Shown piece by piece: positions 43,146 to 53,184 of a stretch of 64,000 nt of DNA. The notes beneath the pieces are model-generated. The model did not search any database. It saw only the letters and a list, made by a program, of their open reading frames with translations, and was not told the DNA's origin. The translations under genes were made by a program, and so were the position numbers. Source of the DNA: Candidatus Poseidoniaceae archaeon (GTDB lineage Archaea; Thermoplasmatota; Poseidoniia; Poseidoniales; Poseidoniaceae). The stretch is from the NCBI GenBank assembly GCA_938075675.1, contig CALJHE010000005.1:1-64000 (forward strand), in the 5' to 3' direction. Each line of letters starts with the position of its first letter. Position 1 is the first letter of the stretch.

Positions 43146-43886
43146 TCATTCTTCTTCGAGGATTGATTCCTCAAAATCCACTTCGGGTAAAAACGAAAGA
43201 ATCGTCCCTAAGATTCCGAATACCAAGACGTATTCCCAGACTGCGGAGACATTGAGTATTGGATACGGTGAACTGGTACAGAATGACATCATATCTGCGG
43301 TTAATGCGTTGTAAGCATCCCAGTCAAAGTCTTCACCCCACACCTGTGATTGCGTTGCAATCAGTTGGTACAATCCAACGAAGGCCGAAAGTGCAGCCAC
43401 AATACGCAAACCAATGAGTGTCCGGAAGCGTGGATGATTCCACCAAATACGAATTGTAACCGCTGTAATGAGCAGACACCAATATACGCCGAAGGTAAAG
43501 ATGTCAAAGGCGTAATGACCGTGCATTGGACCATCGGTATCCCATGGAACGCTTCCAATCCGTATACAGGAGAATGCACCAATCAATCCCGGAAACACAG
43601 CAAGATGGTTGACGCCGTGCCATAAGGTGTGGTGTCCCGCCGACTGAATCCGCTTCATGTTCATCGAGTGAATCTCCATGATAATCCAAAACACCAGATA
43701 ACCGGTCACAAAAGTCCCAACAGTGAAAATTGTATCACCCGGTTCATACAAATCAAAATCTGAAATGAAAGGCATGTAGGCCTTACATCCATTCATAATC
43801 CAAGTAATGTATCCTGCAGCAAGCCACAATGTGGTAAAACCGACCGTAAGAAGTAGGGCTAGGCGACGGCGGGCCGAGGTGCGCAT
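43146..43886 (-). CDS. Six-helix membrane protein resembling the Frag1/DRAM/Sfk1 family
   Basis: This 246-aa protein has six hydrophobic helices and, after the first, the loop MPFISDFDLYEPGD, which resembles the P-[YF]-ISD-x-G signature of the Frag1/DRAM/Sfk1 family. The second helix is followed by EIHSMNMKR. The C terminus is acidic (EVDFEESILEEE). In eukaryotes the family is involved in membrane organisation and autophagy; its role in archaea is unknown. The family assignment is tentative. Confidence 0.6.
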   Translation of the reverse strand: MRTSARRRLALLLTVGFTTLWLAAGYITWIMNGCKAYMPFISDFDLYEPGDTIFTVGTFVTGYLVFWIIMEIHSMNMKRIQSAGHHTLWHGVNHLAVFPGLIGAFSCIRIGSVPWDTDGPMHGHYAFDIFTFGVYWCLLITAVTIRIWWNHPRFRTLIGLRIVAALSAFVGLYQLIATQSQVWGEDFDWDAYNALTADMMSFCTSSPYPILNVSAVWEYVLVFGILGTILSFLPEVDFEESILEEE

Positions 43887-43974
43887 GGAACTTCGATTGG
43901 ATGGGTATTTTTGATGTCACCGCCACAAACCTCCCAATGCAGGTCTTCTTGAAGGTGAATCATCTCGGGTAATC

Positions 43975-45171
43975 ATGCGCATCGGAATCGTGGTAAATCC
44001 AGACGCTGGCCTTGGTGGCCGCCTCGGATTCAAAGGCAGCGACGGGCGTGCTGCTGAAGCCCGAGCAGCCGGTGCAGAAGACCGAGCTGGGCCACGGATG
44101 AATCTCGCTCTTAAGGCACTTCAATCGCTGTTATCCAGTTCTCTTAATCGCAGCGATGTTGACCTTGAATGCCTTGGCTGGAGTGGTCGAATGGGTGACA
44201 CTTGGGTACCAGAATCAACTGAAAAAATGTCCTTTACCTCGCTTGGCTCTACGCCCACAGAAACCTCGTTTGAAGAGACAAGTCAGTTGGTTCAAGCATT
44301 GGTAGATGCCGGTGCAGAGGCTATTCTCTACGCAGGTGGTGATGGAACGACACGTGACATTGCCAACACGCTGGAAAGCATAAGTAAAGAAGCACAAGAA
44401 ATCCCACTCATCGGTGTCCCTGGTGGCGTCAAAATGCATTCGGGATGCTTCGCAACTACACCCAAAGCGGCTGCTGAAGTCACACTGGCATTCCTACTTG
44501 GCGATCTAAGATGTGCCATTACCGAAGTCATGGATTTAGACGAAGAAATCTACCAAGAAGGAATATGGAAAGTCCGAATGTACGGTGAAGCATGGACTCC
44601 TTCAAGCCCTCGATTCATGCAAGGGGCAAAAGAACAAGTTGAGCGAACAAGCGAATCTGATACCATCGAAGGTCTCGCCCAGCATGTCGAGTCTTTACTC
44701 TCAAGTCAGGACGATTTGATGGTGATTTGGGGCAGTGGAGGCACGCTTCGAAGAATGGGGGAGTTCTGCGGCGAAAAGTTAACGCTGCTTGGTATCGATG
44801 TTCTTGGGCCTGCGGAAAACGGTCAACGGCAATCCCATACCGACCTCAATGAACAACAACTGCTCGAAGTCATAGCCAAGCATGTAGATGAAAACGGCAA
44901 CCAACGACCACGATTGTTGTTGCTTTCGCCGATGGGTGGGCAAGGCTTCCTCATTGGTAGGGGCAATCTCCAACTCTCCCCTGATGTTTTACGGATGATT
45001 GGAATTGACAACATTCTCGGCGTTGCTACTCCTGCTAAATTGATTGGACTAAACGCTGTACGAATTGATACTGGAGAGGTTGAATTGGACCAAGTCTTCC
45101 AAACCAAGCGATTCATCAAAATCCTTCAGGGATTCAGAACGACACGGCTCATTCGAATTGAAGAAGCATGA
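43975..45171 (+). CDS. ATP-NAD kinase-like protein (COG3199 type)
   Basis: This 398-aa protein starts with GIVVNPDAGLGGRLGFKGSDG, the hallmark of the archaeal COG3199 group related to NAD kinase. It has the phosphate-binding YAGGDGTTRDI (GGDGT motif) and GVPGGVKMHSG in the second part. It probably phosphorylates NAD or a related compound to NADP, using ATP or polyphosphate, but the group also contains proteins of uncharacterised substrate. It is convergent with pyrG and the stop codons are adjacent. Confidence 0.85.
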   Translation: MRIGIVVNPDAGLGGRLGFKGSDGRAAEARAAGAEDRAGPRMNLALKALQSLLSSSLNRSDVDLECLGWSGRMGDTWVPESTEKMSFTSLGSTPTETSFEETSQLVQALVDAGAEAILYAGGDGTTRDIANTLESISKEAQEIPLIGVPGGVKMHSGCFATTPKAAAEVTLAFLLGDLRCAITEVMDLDEEIYQEGIWKVRMYGEAWTPSSPRFMQGAKEQVERTSESDTIEGLAQHVESLLSSQDDLMVIWGSGGTLRRMGEFCGEKLTLLGIDVLGPAENGQRQSHTDLNEQQLLEVIAKHVDENGNQRPRLLLLSPMGGQGFLIGRGNLQLSPDVLRMIGIDNILGVATPAKLIGLNAVRIDTGEVELDQVFQTKRFIKILQGFRTTRLIRIEEA

Positions 45172-45172
45172 A

Positions 45173-46804
45173 TCAAAGTTGACCGGTTGATGCCTTAAGC
45201 AAACCGAGGAACGGTGGACTTGGGCGGCCAGGCCGGCTCTTGAACTCGGGGTGGTACTGAACGCCGACGTAATACGGATGGCCATCCAGTTCGAATATTT
45301 CGCAGCGTTGACCAGTTTCATCTTTCCCAACGAAAACAAGTCCAGCCGACTCAATAGCCTCAATCATATCGGGGTTGACTTCGTATCGATGACGGTGTCG
45401 CTCATCAACCGAATCACCTTCACCGTACAAGTGGCGAATCTTGCAATCATCGACTTGCCACAAGGTTGGGCGGCTGCCCAATCGCATTGTGCCACCGAGG
45501 TGAGTTTTGGAGATTTCAGGCATGAAGACAACTGCAGGGTTCTTGCAGTTCTCATCGAATTCAGTGGAATTTGAATCTTCAAATCCGAGAACATTTCGAC
45601 AGAATTCGATGGTTGCAACTTGGAGTCCAAGGCAAATGCCAAGGTACGGCGTTGAACTTGTACGAGCGTATTCAGCCGCCAGAATCTTTCCTTCTACGCC
45701 ACGGTCACCAAATCCTCCTGGAACCAAAACGCCGGACGATTGCTTGAGCAGTGCCCACGCCTTCTCGTTCTCACTGCTGTTTTCCCAGTCGGATTCAAGA
45801 TGACTTGCTTCAATCCAGTTGATGGTGAGTTTATGATCAACGGCCATTGCTGCATGTTGGAGGCTCTTGATGACCGAGAGATAAGCGTCAGACAGGTCAG
45901 TATATTTTCCAACCATTGCAATTTGAACTTCATCGGTTAGGGTGTCGAGATGGTGGGCCATAATCTTCCAGTTGTTCAGTAAGTCAGTGGCTTGACAGTC
46001 GAGATTCATGATGTCACAAAGTCCCTGTTCTTCCAACATCAATGGAACATGGTAGATGTTTGGAACATCGTGGGTTGACATCACTGCTTCAGGCGAAACG
46101 TGGCAAAAGGCTGCCAACTTTTCTCTTGTTTCCTTGGTGAGTGGTGTAGATGAACGACAGACAAGAATATCAGGAGTGATACCTAAGCCACGCAATTCCT
46201 TCACGGTATGCTGGGTTGGTTTGGTTTTCTGTTCACCGACCGGTCCCATTACTGGAACCAACGACACATGAACAAACGTCACGTTTTCTCGGCCGACACG
46301 AAATTGGAATTGGCGTAAGGCTTCGATGTATGGCGCAGATTCGATGTCGCCGACTGTCCCACCAAGTTCGATGATGCAGGCGTCGGGCGCTAACTCGCTT
46401 CCATCTGCGGGTCGATGCGCCACTTCTTCCAGCCAGTCCTGTACCGCGTCGGTGATGTGTGGAATCACTTGAACCGTTTTTCCAAGGTAATCTCCTCGGC
46501 GTTCAGCTTCGATGACCTTGGAGTAGATTTTGCCGGTGGTAACGTTGTTGTCTTTTCCGAGATTAATATCAAGGAAACGCTCGTAGTTGCCAAGATCAAG
46601 ATCGACCTCGCCACCGTCATCCAAAACGAAAACTTCGCCGTGTTCAAACGGAGACATTGTGCCCGCATCGCTGTTCAGATACGGGTCGATTTTCAATGAA
46701 GTGACTCGCAGTCCTGCACTTTTCAGCAATACGCCGATGCTACTTGCAGTCACTCCCTTTCCTAATCCAGAAAGGACTCCTCCGCTAACTACAACGTACT
46801 TCAT
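45173..46804 (-). CDS. pyrG: CTP synthase
   Basis: This protein of about 543 aa aminates UTP to CTP with glutamine. The N-terminal synthetase domain begins [16 protein letters not shown] (P-loop) and contains [22 protein letters not shown]. The C-terminal class I glutaminase has the nucleophile Cys in LGICLGLQ and the catalytic pair in YHPEFKSRP. The family start is normally M-K-Y, so ATG 46804 (MKYVVV) is preferred; ATG 46810 two codons earlier is also possible, while the ORF-track start at 46858 is too early. It is divergent from the threonine dehydrogenase gene. Confidence 0.96.
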   Translation of the reverse strand: MKYVVVSGGVLSGLGKGVTASSIGVLLKSAGLRVTSLKIDPYLNSDAGTMSPFEHGEVFVLDDGGEVDLDLGNYERFLDINLGKDNNVTTGKIYSKVIEAERRGDYLGKTVQVIPHITDAVQDWLEEVAHRPADGSELAPDACIIELGGTVGDIESAPYIEALRQFQFRVGRENVTFVHVSLVPVMGPVGEQKTKPTQHTVKELRGLGITPDILVCRSSTPLTKETREKLAAFCHVSPEAVMSTHDVPNIYHVPLMLEEQGLCDIMNLDCQATDLLNNWKIMAHHLDTLTDEVQIAMVGKYTDLSDAYLSVIKSLQHAAMAVDHKLTINWIEASHLESDWENSSENEKAWALLKQSSGVLVPGGFGDRGVEGKILAAEYARTSSTPYLGICLGLQVATIEFCRNVLGFEDSNSTEFDENCKNPAVVFMPEISKTHLGGTMRLGSRPTLWQVDDCKIRHLYGEGDSVDERHRHRYEVNPDMIEAIESAGLVFVGKDETGQRCEIFELDGHPYYVGVQYHPEFKSRPGRPSPPFLGLLKASTGQL

Positions 46805-46933
46805 GCACATCAACGGGCTTTTAGGCCGTCGCGCCTCCCCTATCAACATACCTCTCAAAATGGAAAAATGACTCGTGACAGATTGAGCGAAGAATCAAAG
46901 AGTGGGTGCGCTGAAACCAAAGGGAGGGGAAGC

Positions 46934-47989
46934 ATGAGTGAAGTTCCAGATACCATGCTTGCATGGACAAAAACTGCCGATACTGTCGGTGGTTTCACCC
47001 GAATAGAGCACCCCGTTCCTTCACCGAGAGAAGGTGAAGTTTTGATCAAAACACGTTCAACATCCGTATGCGGCACCGATATTCACATTTGGAAATGGGA
47101 CCAATGGAGTCGTGAAAACGTCCCACTGGGTACTATCACGGGACATGAAACAAGCGGCGAAGTCGTCGCCCTGGGCGCTGGCGTGGAATCGCATTCAATC
47201 GGAGATGTCGTCGCGATTGAGTGTCATCTTGCTTGCTGGAATTGTCCGCGCTGCGATGAAGGAAATGCACACATTTGCGAGAACGGTTCAATCTTTGGCG
47301 TACATACAAACGGTGCCTTTGGACCATATTTTGTCGTACCAGCAGTGAACGCCCGCCCGATTCCAAAGGGACTTGACCCCGGACATGCATCGATACAAGA
47401 CCCACTCGGAAACGCCATTCACACCCTCACAGGCGGACCAATTGAAGGCGCTACCGTGGCCATTCACGGTCTTGGACCGATTGGCCTGTTTGCCGTCAAT
47501 GCTGCCAAAGCCATGGGTGCGACCAAAGTCATCGCTGTCGACTGGGACAACACCTACCGAATGGATTTGGCAAAAACGCTCGGCGCTGACCTCGTGCTTG
47601 GTAAAGAGAGCGATGTCGTCGCCGAAATATTGGCAGCAACCGATGGTAGAGGTGTCGATAACTCGTGCGAGTTCTCCGGCTCACCCCAAGCTCTGGCCAA
47701 CACCATCCACAGTACACGAATGGGAGGCTATGTCAACATCCTCTCCGTTTACGGCAACCCTACCCCAGAAGTTCCAATGAATGAGATTGTGTTCCGATAC
47801 CTCCACATTAAGGGCATCAACGGCAGAAAAATGTGGTCTACTTGGGATACCATGCACGAACTTTTGGAACGTGGAGCGATAGATGTTAACGCCGTGTTAA
47901 CGCACCGTATGCCGATTGAATCGTTCGAAGAAGCCGTAGAACTCGCTATTGCTGGAGATTGCGGTAAAGTCGTTTTAGACTTTGATTAA
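46934..47989 (+). CDS. tdh: L-threonine 3-dehydrogenase (zinc-dependent)
   Basis: This protein of about 351 aa is a medium-chain dehydrogenase. It has the catalytic zinc ligands in SVCGTDIHIW and TGHETSGEV, the structural zinc cysteines in CHLACWNCPRCDEGNAHIC, the Rossmann motif HGLGPIGLF and GINGRKMWSTW, a segment found in threonine dehydrogenases. It oxidises threonine to 2-amino-3-ketobutyrate. GGGAGGGGA precedes ATG 46934, which is better than the ORF-track start at 46868. It is convergent with the HMG-CoA synthase gene with a 4-nt overlap. Confidence 0.9.
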   Translation: MSEVPDTMLAWTKTADTVGGFTRIEHPVPSPREGEVLIKTRSTSVCGTDIHIWKWDQWSRENVPLGTITGHETSGEVVALGAGVESHSIGDVVAIECHLACWNCPRCDEGNAHICENGSIFGVHTNGAFGPYFVVPAVNARPIPKGLDPGHASIQDPLGNAIHTLTGGPIEGATVAIHGLGPIGLFAVNAAKAMGATKVIAVDWDNTYRMDLAKTLGADLVLGKESDVVAEILAATDGRGVDNSCEFSGSPQALANTIHSTRMGGYVNILSVYGNPTPEVPMNEIVFRYLHIKGINGRKMWSTWDTMHELLERGAIDVNAVLTHRMPIESFEEAVELAIAGDCGKVVLDFD

Positions 47990-49560
47990 GCGCCGATCCA
48001 CTTGTAGCGGCGTGCCCCTTCGTCAACACCCTCATCGCCAATTTCAACCAGTGCGAATTCGCCTTGAGGCGTGACGACACTGTCGTCTTGCAAGCCCTTG
48101 TGGAGATTCTCATAGGTCACGTGGTCGATAGCAACTCGTCCAGCCAATCGTTCAAACAAATGCCACCGGGAAACAACTTCTCTCCATCGTGGACTGACTT
48201 TACCTTCGAACACCTTTGCTTTTGCACCCGAACCGTAACCGCATAGACCGAACAACTTGTTGTCCAGGTTGCTGTTTTCTTCTAAATCCGATTCGAAGGT
48301 TGACATGAGTGCAAGGAAAATCGAACCGGTGTATTGATTTCCAATCAGACTGCTTGCACGTTGCCCCTTCTCAATACGACTGGCGTGGAAATCAAGGTAT
48401 TCAGGAGTCTTGGAAATTGCACGCCGGTACCCATCCATTGCCTTCTCCCAGATTTCGATGAGTTGTGCATCAGCAGATTCATCATGCTCTGCCGGCATCG
48501 GTCCGAGTTGTTCTGCAATTGGACCCCACATCTCAGTCCCTTCACGGTCGTGTCGGAAAATGTCAGGGAACATACGCTTGGCTTGGAATGCATACGGCAA
48601 ATGCATGATAATACGAGACCATTGCTCGGTTAACCGTTCATCCTCGTCGTGGACATAACGGTTCTGCTTTTGTGCCTTCTCTGCAAAATTGTGGAACGCC
48701 TGGCGAACTGCAGATTGATAACATCGATTGGAGAATTGTCCATCGAAAATAGGTTCATCGCGATGGACGCTTACCTTTTCTTCACCGTGAGCGAAAATAC
48801 CCAGTTTGCGAACTGTTGATTCCGGCAAATGACGAATCATGCGTTCAATAAGTCCCTTTTTCATGGTTTGCCCAGTCTCTTGAGCAAGTTGCATCACGTT
48901 GGTGATTACAGAACGGATGCTGACTTCGCGTCGAGGCTTGAAGAAATCGTGAACCGGAGTGGTTGAGACGCCGATGCAATCGGGGATTTCGAGCAATCGA
49001 GGGTTTCGGCGAATAAGCAACGCCCCACCTCCGGCACCTTGGGTGTATTCACCTGAGGATTCCAAAGCGTACTTTGCGTTGTCAGAGAAAATTACGATTC
49101 CTGTTCGCTCATCGTGTTCGGTTGAACGAGCAACCCAATCGAGCGTAGTGTGCATTGCATCAACAGCACCGATGCATGCAAAGGTCATGTCGACAACATC
49201 ACAGTTGCGGAAACAATCTGCTCCGTATCGGTCTTGATAGCGTTGAGTAAGCATGTCGACAATGTAGGTTGCTGTCGGCTTTGCACCATCCAGAGCTGAC
49301 TCGGTGCCGAGGTACATTCGACCGATGTTGTTTGGGTCCAATCCATTTCGATCAATGATCTGCATCACAGCCATTGCGCCCATGGTAGCAGTATCTTCGT
49401 GGACATCAGGTATGGCCATTGCTTCGAGGCCGAGACCTTTGTTGAGTTTGCCAAAATCTGCACCTCGCAACTCAGCAAAATCCTTCATGTCCATGTATAA
49501 ACGAGGAAAATGAATGGCGATGTCATCGATACCAACACAGGTTTGACCGTCTGTTCCCAT
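47986..49560 (-). CDS. Hydroxymethylglutaryl-CoA synthase
   Basis: This protein of about 524 aa condenses acetyl-CoA and acetoacetyl-CoA to HMG-CoA, the entry to the mevalonate route for archaeal lipids and carotenoids. The thiolase fold has the nucleophile Cys in MTFACIGAVDAM, the general acid Glu region in LGTESALDGAK near the N terminus, and GEYTQGAGGGALL. It is longer than the typical archaeal enzyme (about 350 aa), with extra residues in the second half (LTEQWSRIIMHLPYAFQAK), so it resembles the bacterial and eukaryotic branch. ATG 49560 (MGTDGQT) replaces the ORF-track start at 49632. It is 72 nt downstream of the thermosome gene. Confidence 0.9.
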   Translation of the reverse strand: MGTDGQTCVGIDDIAIHFPRLYMDMKDFAELRGADFGKLNKGLGLEAMAIPDVHEDTATMGAMAVMQIIDRNGLDPNNIGRMYLGTESALDGAKPTATYIVDMLTQRYQDRYGADCFRNCDVVDMTFACIGAVDAMHTTLDWVARSTEHDERTGIVIFSDNAKYALESSGEYTQGAGGGALLIRRNPRLLEIPDCIGVSTTPVHDFFKPRREVSIRSVITNVMQLAQETGQTMKKGLIERMIRHLPESTVRKLGIFAHGEEKVSVHRDEPIFDGQFSNRCYQSAVRQAFHNFAEKAQKQNRYVHDEDERLTEQWSRIIMHLPYAFQAKRMFPDIFRHDREGTEMWGPIAEQLGPMPAEHDESADAQLIEIWEKAMDGYRRAISKTPEYLDFHASRIEKGQRASSLIGNQYTGSIFLALMSTFESDLEENSNLDNKLFGLCGYGSGAKAKVFEGKVSPRWREVVSRWHLFERLAGRVAIDHVTYENLHKGLQDDSVVTPQGEFALVEIGDEGVDEGARRYKWIGA

Positions 49561-49632
49561 CAAACTATTCTTTTTCCAACCCCTATTTGAAACAACTACC
49601 CGTTTTTTCAGCGGTTCGAAGGGTTTGAACAC

Positions 49633-51222
49633 CTATTCCATTTCGGGAATATTTGGCATGGAAGGATCTTGCTTTGCCCAAAGAACATCATCAATTCGAA
49701 GAATAGAGATGGCTGCTTCGGTCGCACCTGCAATCGACTGTCTCACAATGAGGTAAGGCTCTAGGACACCGTTTTCAATCATATTTGCTGGTTGACGTTC
49801 AAGCACGTCGAGGCCAATATGGTGAGCATCTTCTCCGCCGTTGACTTGCTGAGCAACCAATTTCAACAGGGTGTCAATTGGGTCAAGGCCAGCATTTTCA
49901 GCCAAAACACGAGGAATCACCTCGAGTGCATCGGCAAAGGCTTCAGCACCAAGTTGCTCGCGCCCAGGAATGGATTCAGCGAATCGCCGCAGTCGGCGAG
50001 CAAGAGCCACATGTGTTGCGCCGCCACCAGCGAGCAAACGATCGTCTTCAAGCATACGACAAGCAACGCCCAAAGCGTCTGCAAAACTACGTTCCACTTC
50101 ACCAATTACCGTTTCAGTGCTTCCGCAAGCAATCAAAGTCGCTCCGCCTTCCTCGGTCTCAACGATCCAGTGGGATACGCCAGACCAATTCTCGTTCTTA
50201 CTCGAAATGAAGGCACCGAGGTCGTTGCTGTGTGCGCGTTTGACATCGCTAACCAGCGTTGCACCGCAACCACGAGCGAGGAGGTCAAGGTCTGTTCGAG
50301 CAACTCTTCGAAATGCTTGGATACCAGCCTGTGCCAAGAGAATACGAGCTTCATCGTCAATACCTTCTTTGCACGCCAAGAGACGGATTCCGAGGGTTTT
50401 GAGGTGTTCAACTTGTTCAGCCAACAGTTCAACTTCCTTGTTTCTAAAACTGTCCAGAACTCCTGGTGCAGTAACGTTGATTTTCATATCACTCTTCATT
50501 GAACGGCGTTCGATTCCACCATCGATGAGGAGGATTTTACCTGCTCCAATGGTGCGAGGCATATCGTCATGAATGCGATTTTTGGCGAGTACCAGTCCGG
50601 TAACCAATCGAGTATCAGCGATGCTGCCGCCAGATTGTGGTAAGACCTTGACTCGGGTCGGGTCAGCCACGATTCCTTCTGAAGTTTGAACATGAATATT
50701 CTCCGCAGCCTCGATGGCAAGTTGGGCGAGAAGAACCTGCATGGAGTGGTGTCCTTTACCAGCCATCGAAGTTCGAGTCGCCATCAAGCGGTGTGCTTTA
50801 TCGGATTTAAGGGCAAACTCGTCCAGTATTTCGTGAACATGAGTTTCAGCCATACGGAAACCACGGGCTATAACTGCAGGGTGAACATCTTGCGTAACCA
50901 AATGCCACGCATTTTGGAGCATCTCCGCAGATATGAGAACGGTTGATGTCGTTCCGTCCCGAGCAATTTTGTCTTGAACTGAAGAGGCGTTAATCATCAT
51001 GCGTGCAACTGGATGTTCCACTTTCGCAGACTCTAGAACAGTTACTCCGTCGTTGGTGACAAGCGTTCTTCCGTCATCATCAATGAGCAGTTTGTCCAGT
51101 CCCCGTGGACCAAGCGTTGAACGTACTGCACTCGCAAGAGCCATCGCCGCCTGAATGTTGTTCTGGAGAGCACTGCGACCCGTTGTACGCTCAGTGTCTC
51201 GGAGCAGGGGAGCATCGCTCAT
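49633..51222 (-). CDS. Thermosome subunit (group II chaperonin)
   Basis: This 529-aa chaperonin subunit forms the double-ring ATP-driven folding chamber. The conserved stretches are VRSTLGPRGLDKLL, NDGVTVLE and RDGTTSTVL near the N terminus (equatorial ATP-binding loops), an apical region (KILLIDGGIERRSMK) and VLAENAGLDPIDTL near the C terminus. The usual Gly/Met-rich tail is missing; it ends in MPNIPEME. It lies 51 nt downstream of dnaK, forming a chaperone cluster. Confidence 0.95.
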   Translation of the reverse strand: MSDAPLLRDTERTTGRSALQNNIQAAMALASAVRSTLGPRGLDKLLIDDDGRTLVTNDGVTVLESAKVEHPVARMMINASSVQDKIARDGTTSTVLISAEMLQNAWHLVTQDVHPAVIARGFRMAETHVHEILDEFALKSDKAHRLMATRTSMAGKGHHSMQVLLAQLAIEAAENIHVQTSEGIVADPTRVKVLPQSGGSIADTRLVTGLVLAKNRIHDDMPRTIGAGKILLIDGGIERRSMKSDMKINVTAPGVLDSFRNKEVELLAEQVEHLKTLGIRLLACKEGIDDEARILLAQAGIQAFRRVARTDLDLLARGCGATLVSDVKRAHSNDLGAFISSKNENWSGVSHWIVETEEGGATLIACGSTETVIGEVERSFADALGVACRMLEDDRLLAGGGATHVALARRLRRFAESIPGREQLGAEAFADALEVIPRVLAENAGLDPIDTLLKLVAQQVNGGEDAHHIGLDVLERQPANMIENGVLEPYLIVRQSIAGATEAAISILRIDDVLWAKQDPSMPNIPEME

Positions 51223-51273
51223 AGCACAGCCACCGGACTCTTCGACATAAGGTCAACTATGGCAGATGAAGAC

Positions 51274-53166
51274 TCAGTCTTCATCGTCTTCAACAACTTC
51301 GAAGTCCGCATCGACTACATCATCGCCACCGACGTTGATGTCTCCGTCTTCTGCTGAGCCGTCTTGTTCTGCCATTTCAGCAGCAGCGGCTTCGTAGAGT
51401 TTCGCTGAAACTGCGTGCATTGCTTCTTCGACTTCCTTAACCTTGGCTTGAATAGCCGCATCGTCGATTGAATCGATATCGAGAGGTTTTCCATCTTCGT
51501 CTTGAACCATCTTTTCGAGAGCGTCAAGATGTTCCTTGACCGGGTCGACTTCAGCGTCATCGAGTTTGTCAGCAGATTCGTCAAGAGTTCGGCGTGTTTG
51601 GTAAACGACTTGGTCCGCCATGTTACGGAGCTCGACCTTGGCCTTGCGGAGTTGGTCTTCTTCGGCGAATTTCTCTGCTTCACTGATCTTGGCTTGAATT
51701 TCGTCTTCAGACAAGGAGGTTTGAGATTCAATCTTGACCGACTGCTCTTTACCAGTTCCCATATCCTTGGCGCTTACGTTGACAATTCCATTCGCATCGA
51801 TGTCAAAGGTGACTTCGATTTGAGGGGTGCCACGCGGTGCAGCAGGAATCCCCATGAGGGTGAATTCTCCTAGAGTGACGTTGTCTTTGGCAAAGTTTCG
51901 CTCGCCTTGAAGGACGTGAATGGTCACAGCAGGTTGATTATCGGTTGCCGTTGAGTAAATCTCTGAACGACGAGCCGGAATGGTCGTGTTGCGTTCAATC
52001 ATGGTTGTCATGACGCCACCAAGGGTCTCGATACCCAATGTCAACGGAGTAACGTCGAGCAACAGAATATCGGATACGCCCTCATCACCGGAAATGATAC
52101 CGGCTTGAAGTGCAGCGCCCATTGCGACTGCTTCATCAGGGTTGATTCCTTTGTATGGAGCCTTACCTGCTTCCTTCTCGACCGCTTCTTGGACCGCTGG
52201 AACTCGAGTTGAACCGCCCACAAGGATGACCTTGTCGACGTCGCCCTTCTTGACTCCAGCATCCTTCATTGCTTGACGGGTTGGACCCATTGTTGCTTCG
52301 ATGTGCTTGGAGATGAGGTCTTCGAACTTGGCTCGGCTGAGCGTCATGTCCATGTGTTCAGGTTGTCCGTCACGCATAGTGATGAACGGGAGGTTGATTT
52401 GCGTTTGCTGTGTTCCCGAAAGTTCGATTTTGGCCTTTTCAGCGGCTTCTTTGAGTCGAGACATGGCTTGTACATCCTTTGACAAGTCAATGCCCGTATC
52501 GCGCTTGAATTCTGCAACCATCCAGCTGATGACTTGGTCATCGAAATCATCGCCACCAAGTTTGTTGTTTCCGGCTGTTGCCTTGACTTCAATTTGCGGC
52601 TGACCGTCAACTTGATAGATTTCAAGAACGGAAACGTCGAACGTTCCACCGCCCAGGTCGTAGACCAGAATTGTTTGGTCTTCGCCTTTATCGACACCGT
52701 AAGCAAGTGCCGCAGCGGTTGGTTCGTTGATGATTCGAAGAACTTCAAGACCTGCAATTCGACCTGCATCCTTTGTCGCTGTTCGCTGCGCATCGGTGAA
52801 GTATGCAGGGCATGTGATGACCGCTTGCTTCACTTCGTGGCCCAAGTATGCTTCCGCATCGGCCTTCAACTTCTGAAGAATGAACGCTGAAATCTCTTGA
52901 GGCGTGTAATCTGTGTCATCGATGTTGGTCTTCCAATCGGTCCCCATGTGCCGCTTGACAGACAAAAGGGTTCGTTCAGTGTTGGTTACCGCTTGTCGCT
53001 TAGCAGTTACGCCAATCATGCGTTCACTGCCGTCTTTTGCAAATGCAACGACGGAGGGGGTTGTTCGTGCGCCTTCTGCATTCGCAATAACGACGGGTTC
53101 TCCGTTTTCGATGGTTGCGACACAGCTGTTTGTTGTTCCTAGATCTATTCCTATTACTTTGCTCAT
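51274..53166 (-). CDS. dnaK: Hsp70 chaperone DnaK
   Basis: This protein of about 630 aa is an ATP-dependent chaperone. The ATPase domain has [10 protein letters not shown] (4-13), [12 protein letters not shown] and the VGGSTRVP motif; the peptide-binding domain starts near [17 protein letters not shown]; the C-terminal lid is followed by an acidic tail (EVVEDDED). The ORF track starts three codons early; [10 protein letters not shown] at 53166 is the family start. DnaK is bacterial by descent in archaea. DnaJ and GrpE genes are not in the window. An acidic Hsp20-like protein gene lies 18 nt upstream. Confidence 0.97.
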   Translation of the reverse strand: MSKVIGIDLGTTNSCVATIENGEPVVIANAEGARTTPSVVAFAKDGSERMIGVTAKRQAVTNTERTLLSVKRHMGTDWKTNIDDTDYTPQEISAFILQKLKADAEAYLGHEVKQAVITCPAYFTDAQRTATKDAGRIAGLEVLRIINEPTAAALAYGVDKGEDQTILVYDLGGGTFDVSVLEIYQVDGQPQIEVKATAGNNKLGGDDFDDQVISWMVAEFKRDTGIDLSKDVQAMSRLKEAAEKAKIELSGTQQTQINLPFITMRDGQPEHMDMTLSRAKFEDLISKHIEATMGPTRQAMKDAGVKKGDVDKVILVGGSTRVPAVQEAVEKEAGKAPYKGINPDEAVAMGAALQAGIISGDEGVSDILLLDVTPLTLGIETLGGVMTTMIERNTTIPARRSEIYSTATDNQPAVTIHVLQGERNFAKDNVTLGEFTLMGIPAAPRGTPQIEVTFDIDANGIVNVSAKDMGTGKEQSVKIESQTSLSEDEIQAKISEAEKFAEEDQLRKAKVELRNMADQVVYQTRRTLDESADKLDDAEVDPVKEHLDALEKMVQDEDGKPLDIDSIDDAAIQAKVKEVEEAMHAVSAKLYEAAAAEMAEQDGSAEDGDINVGGDDVVDADFEVVEDDED

Positions 53167-53184
53167 TTTATTCACTTCCTTGCA

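Noticed and set aside
49792-50572. Two plus-strand ORFs of more than 230 aa opposite the thermosome gene
   Set aside because: They lie in antisense frames of a conserved chaperonin; one is a Ser/Arg-rich low-complexity translation.
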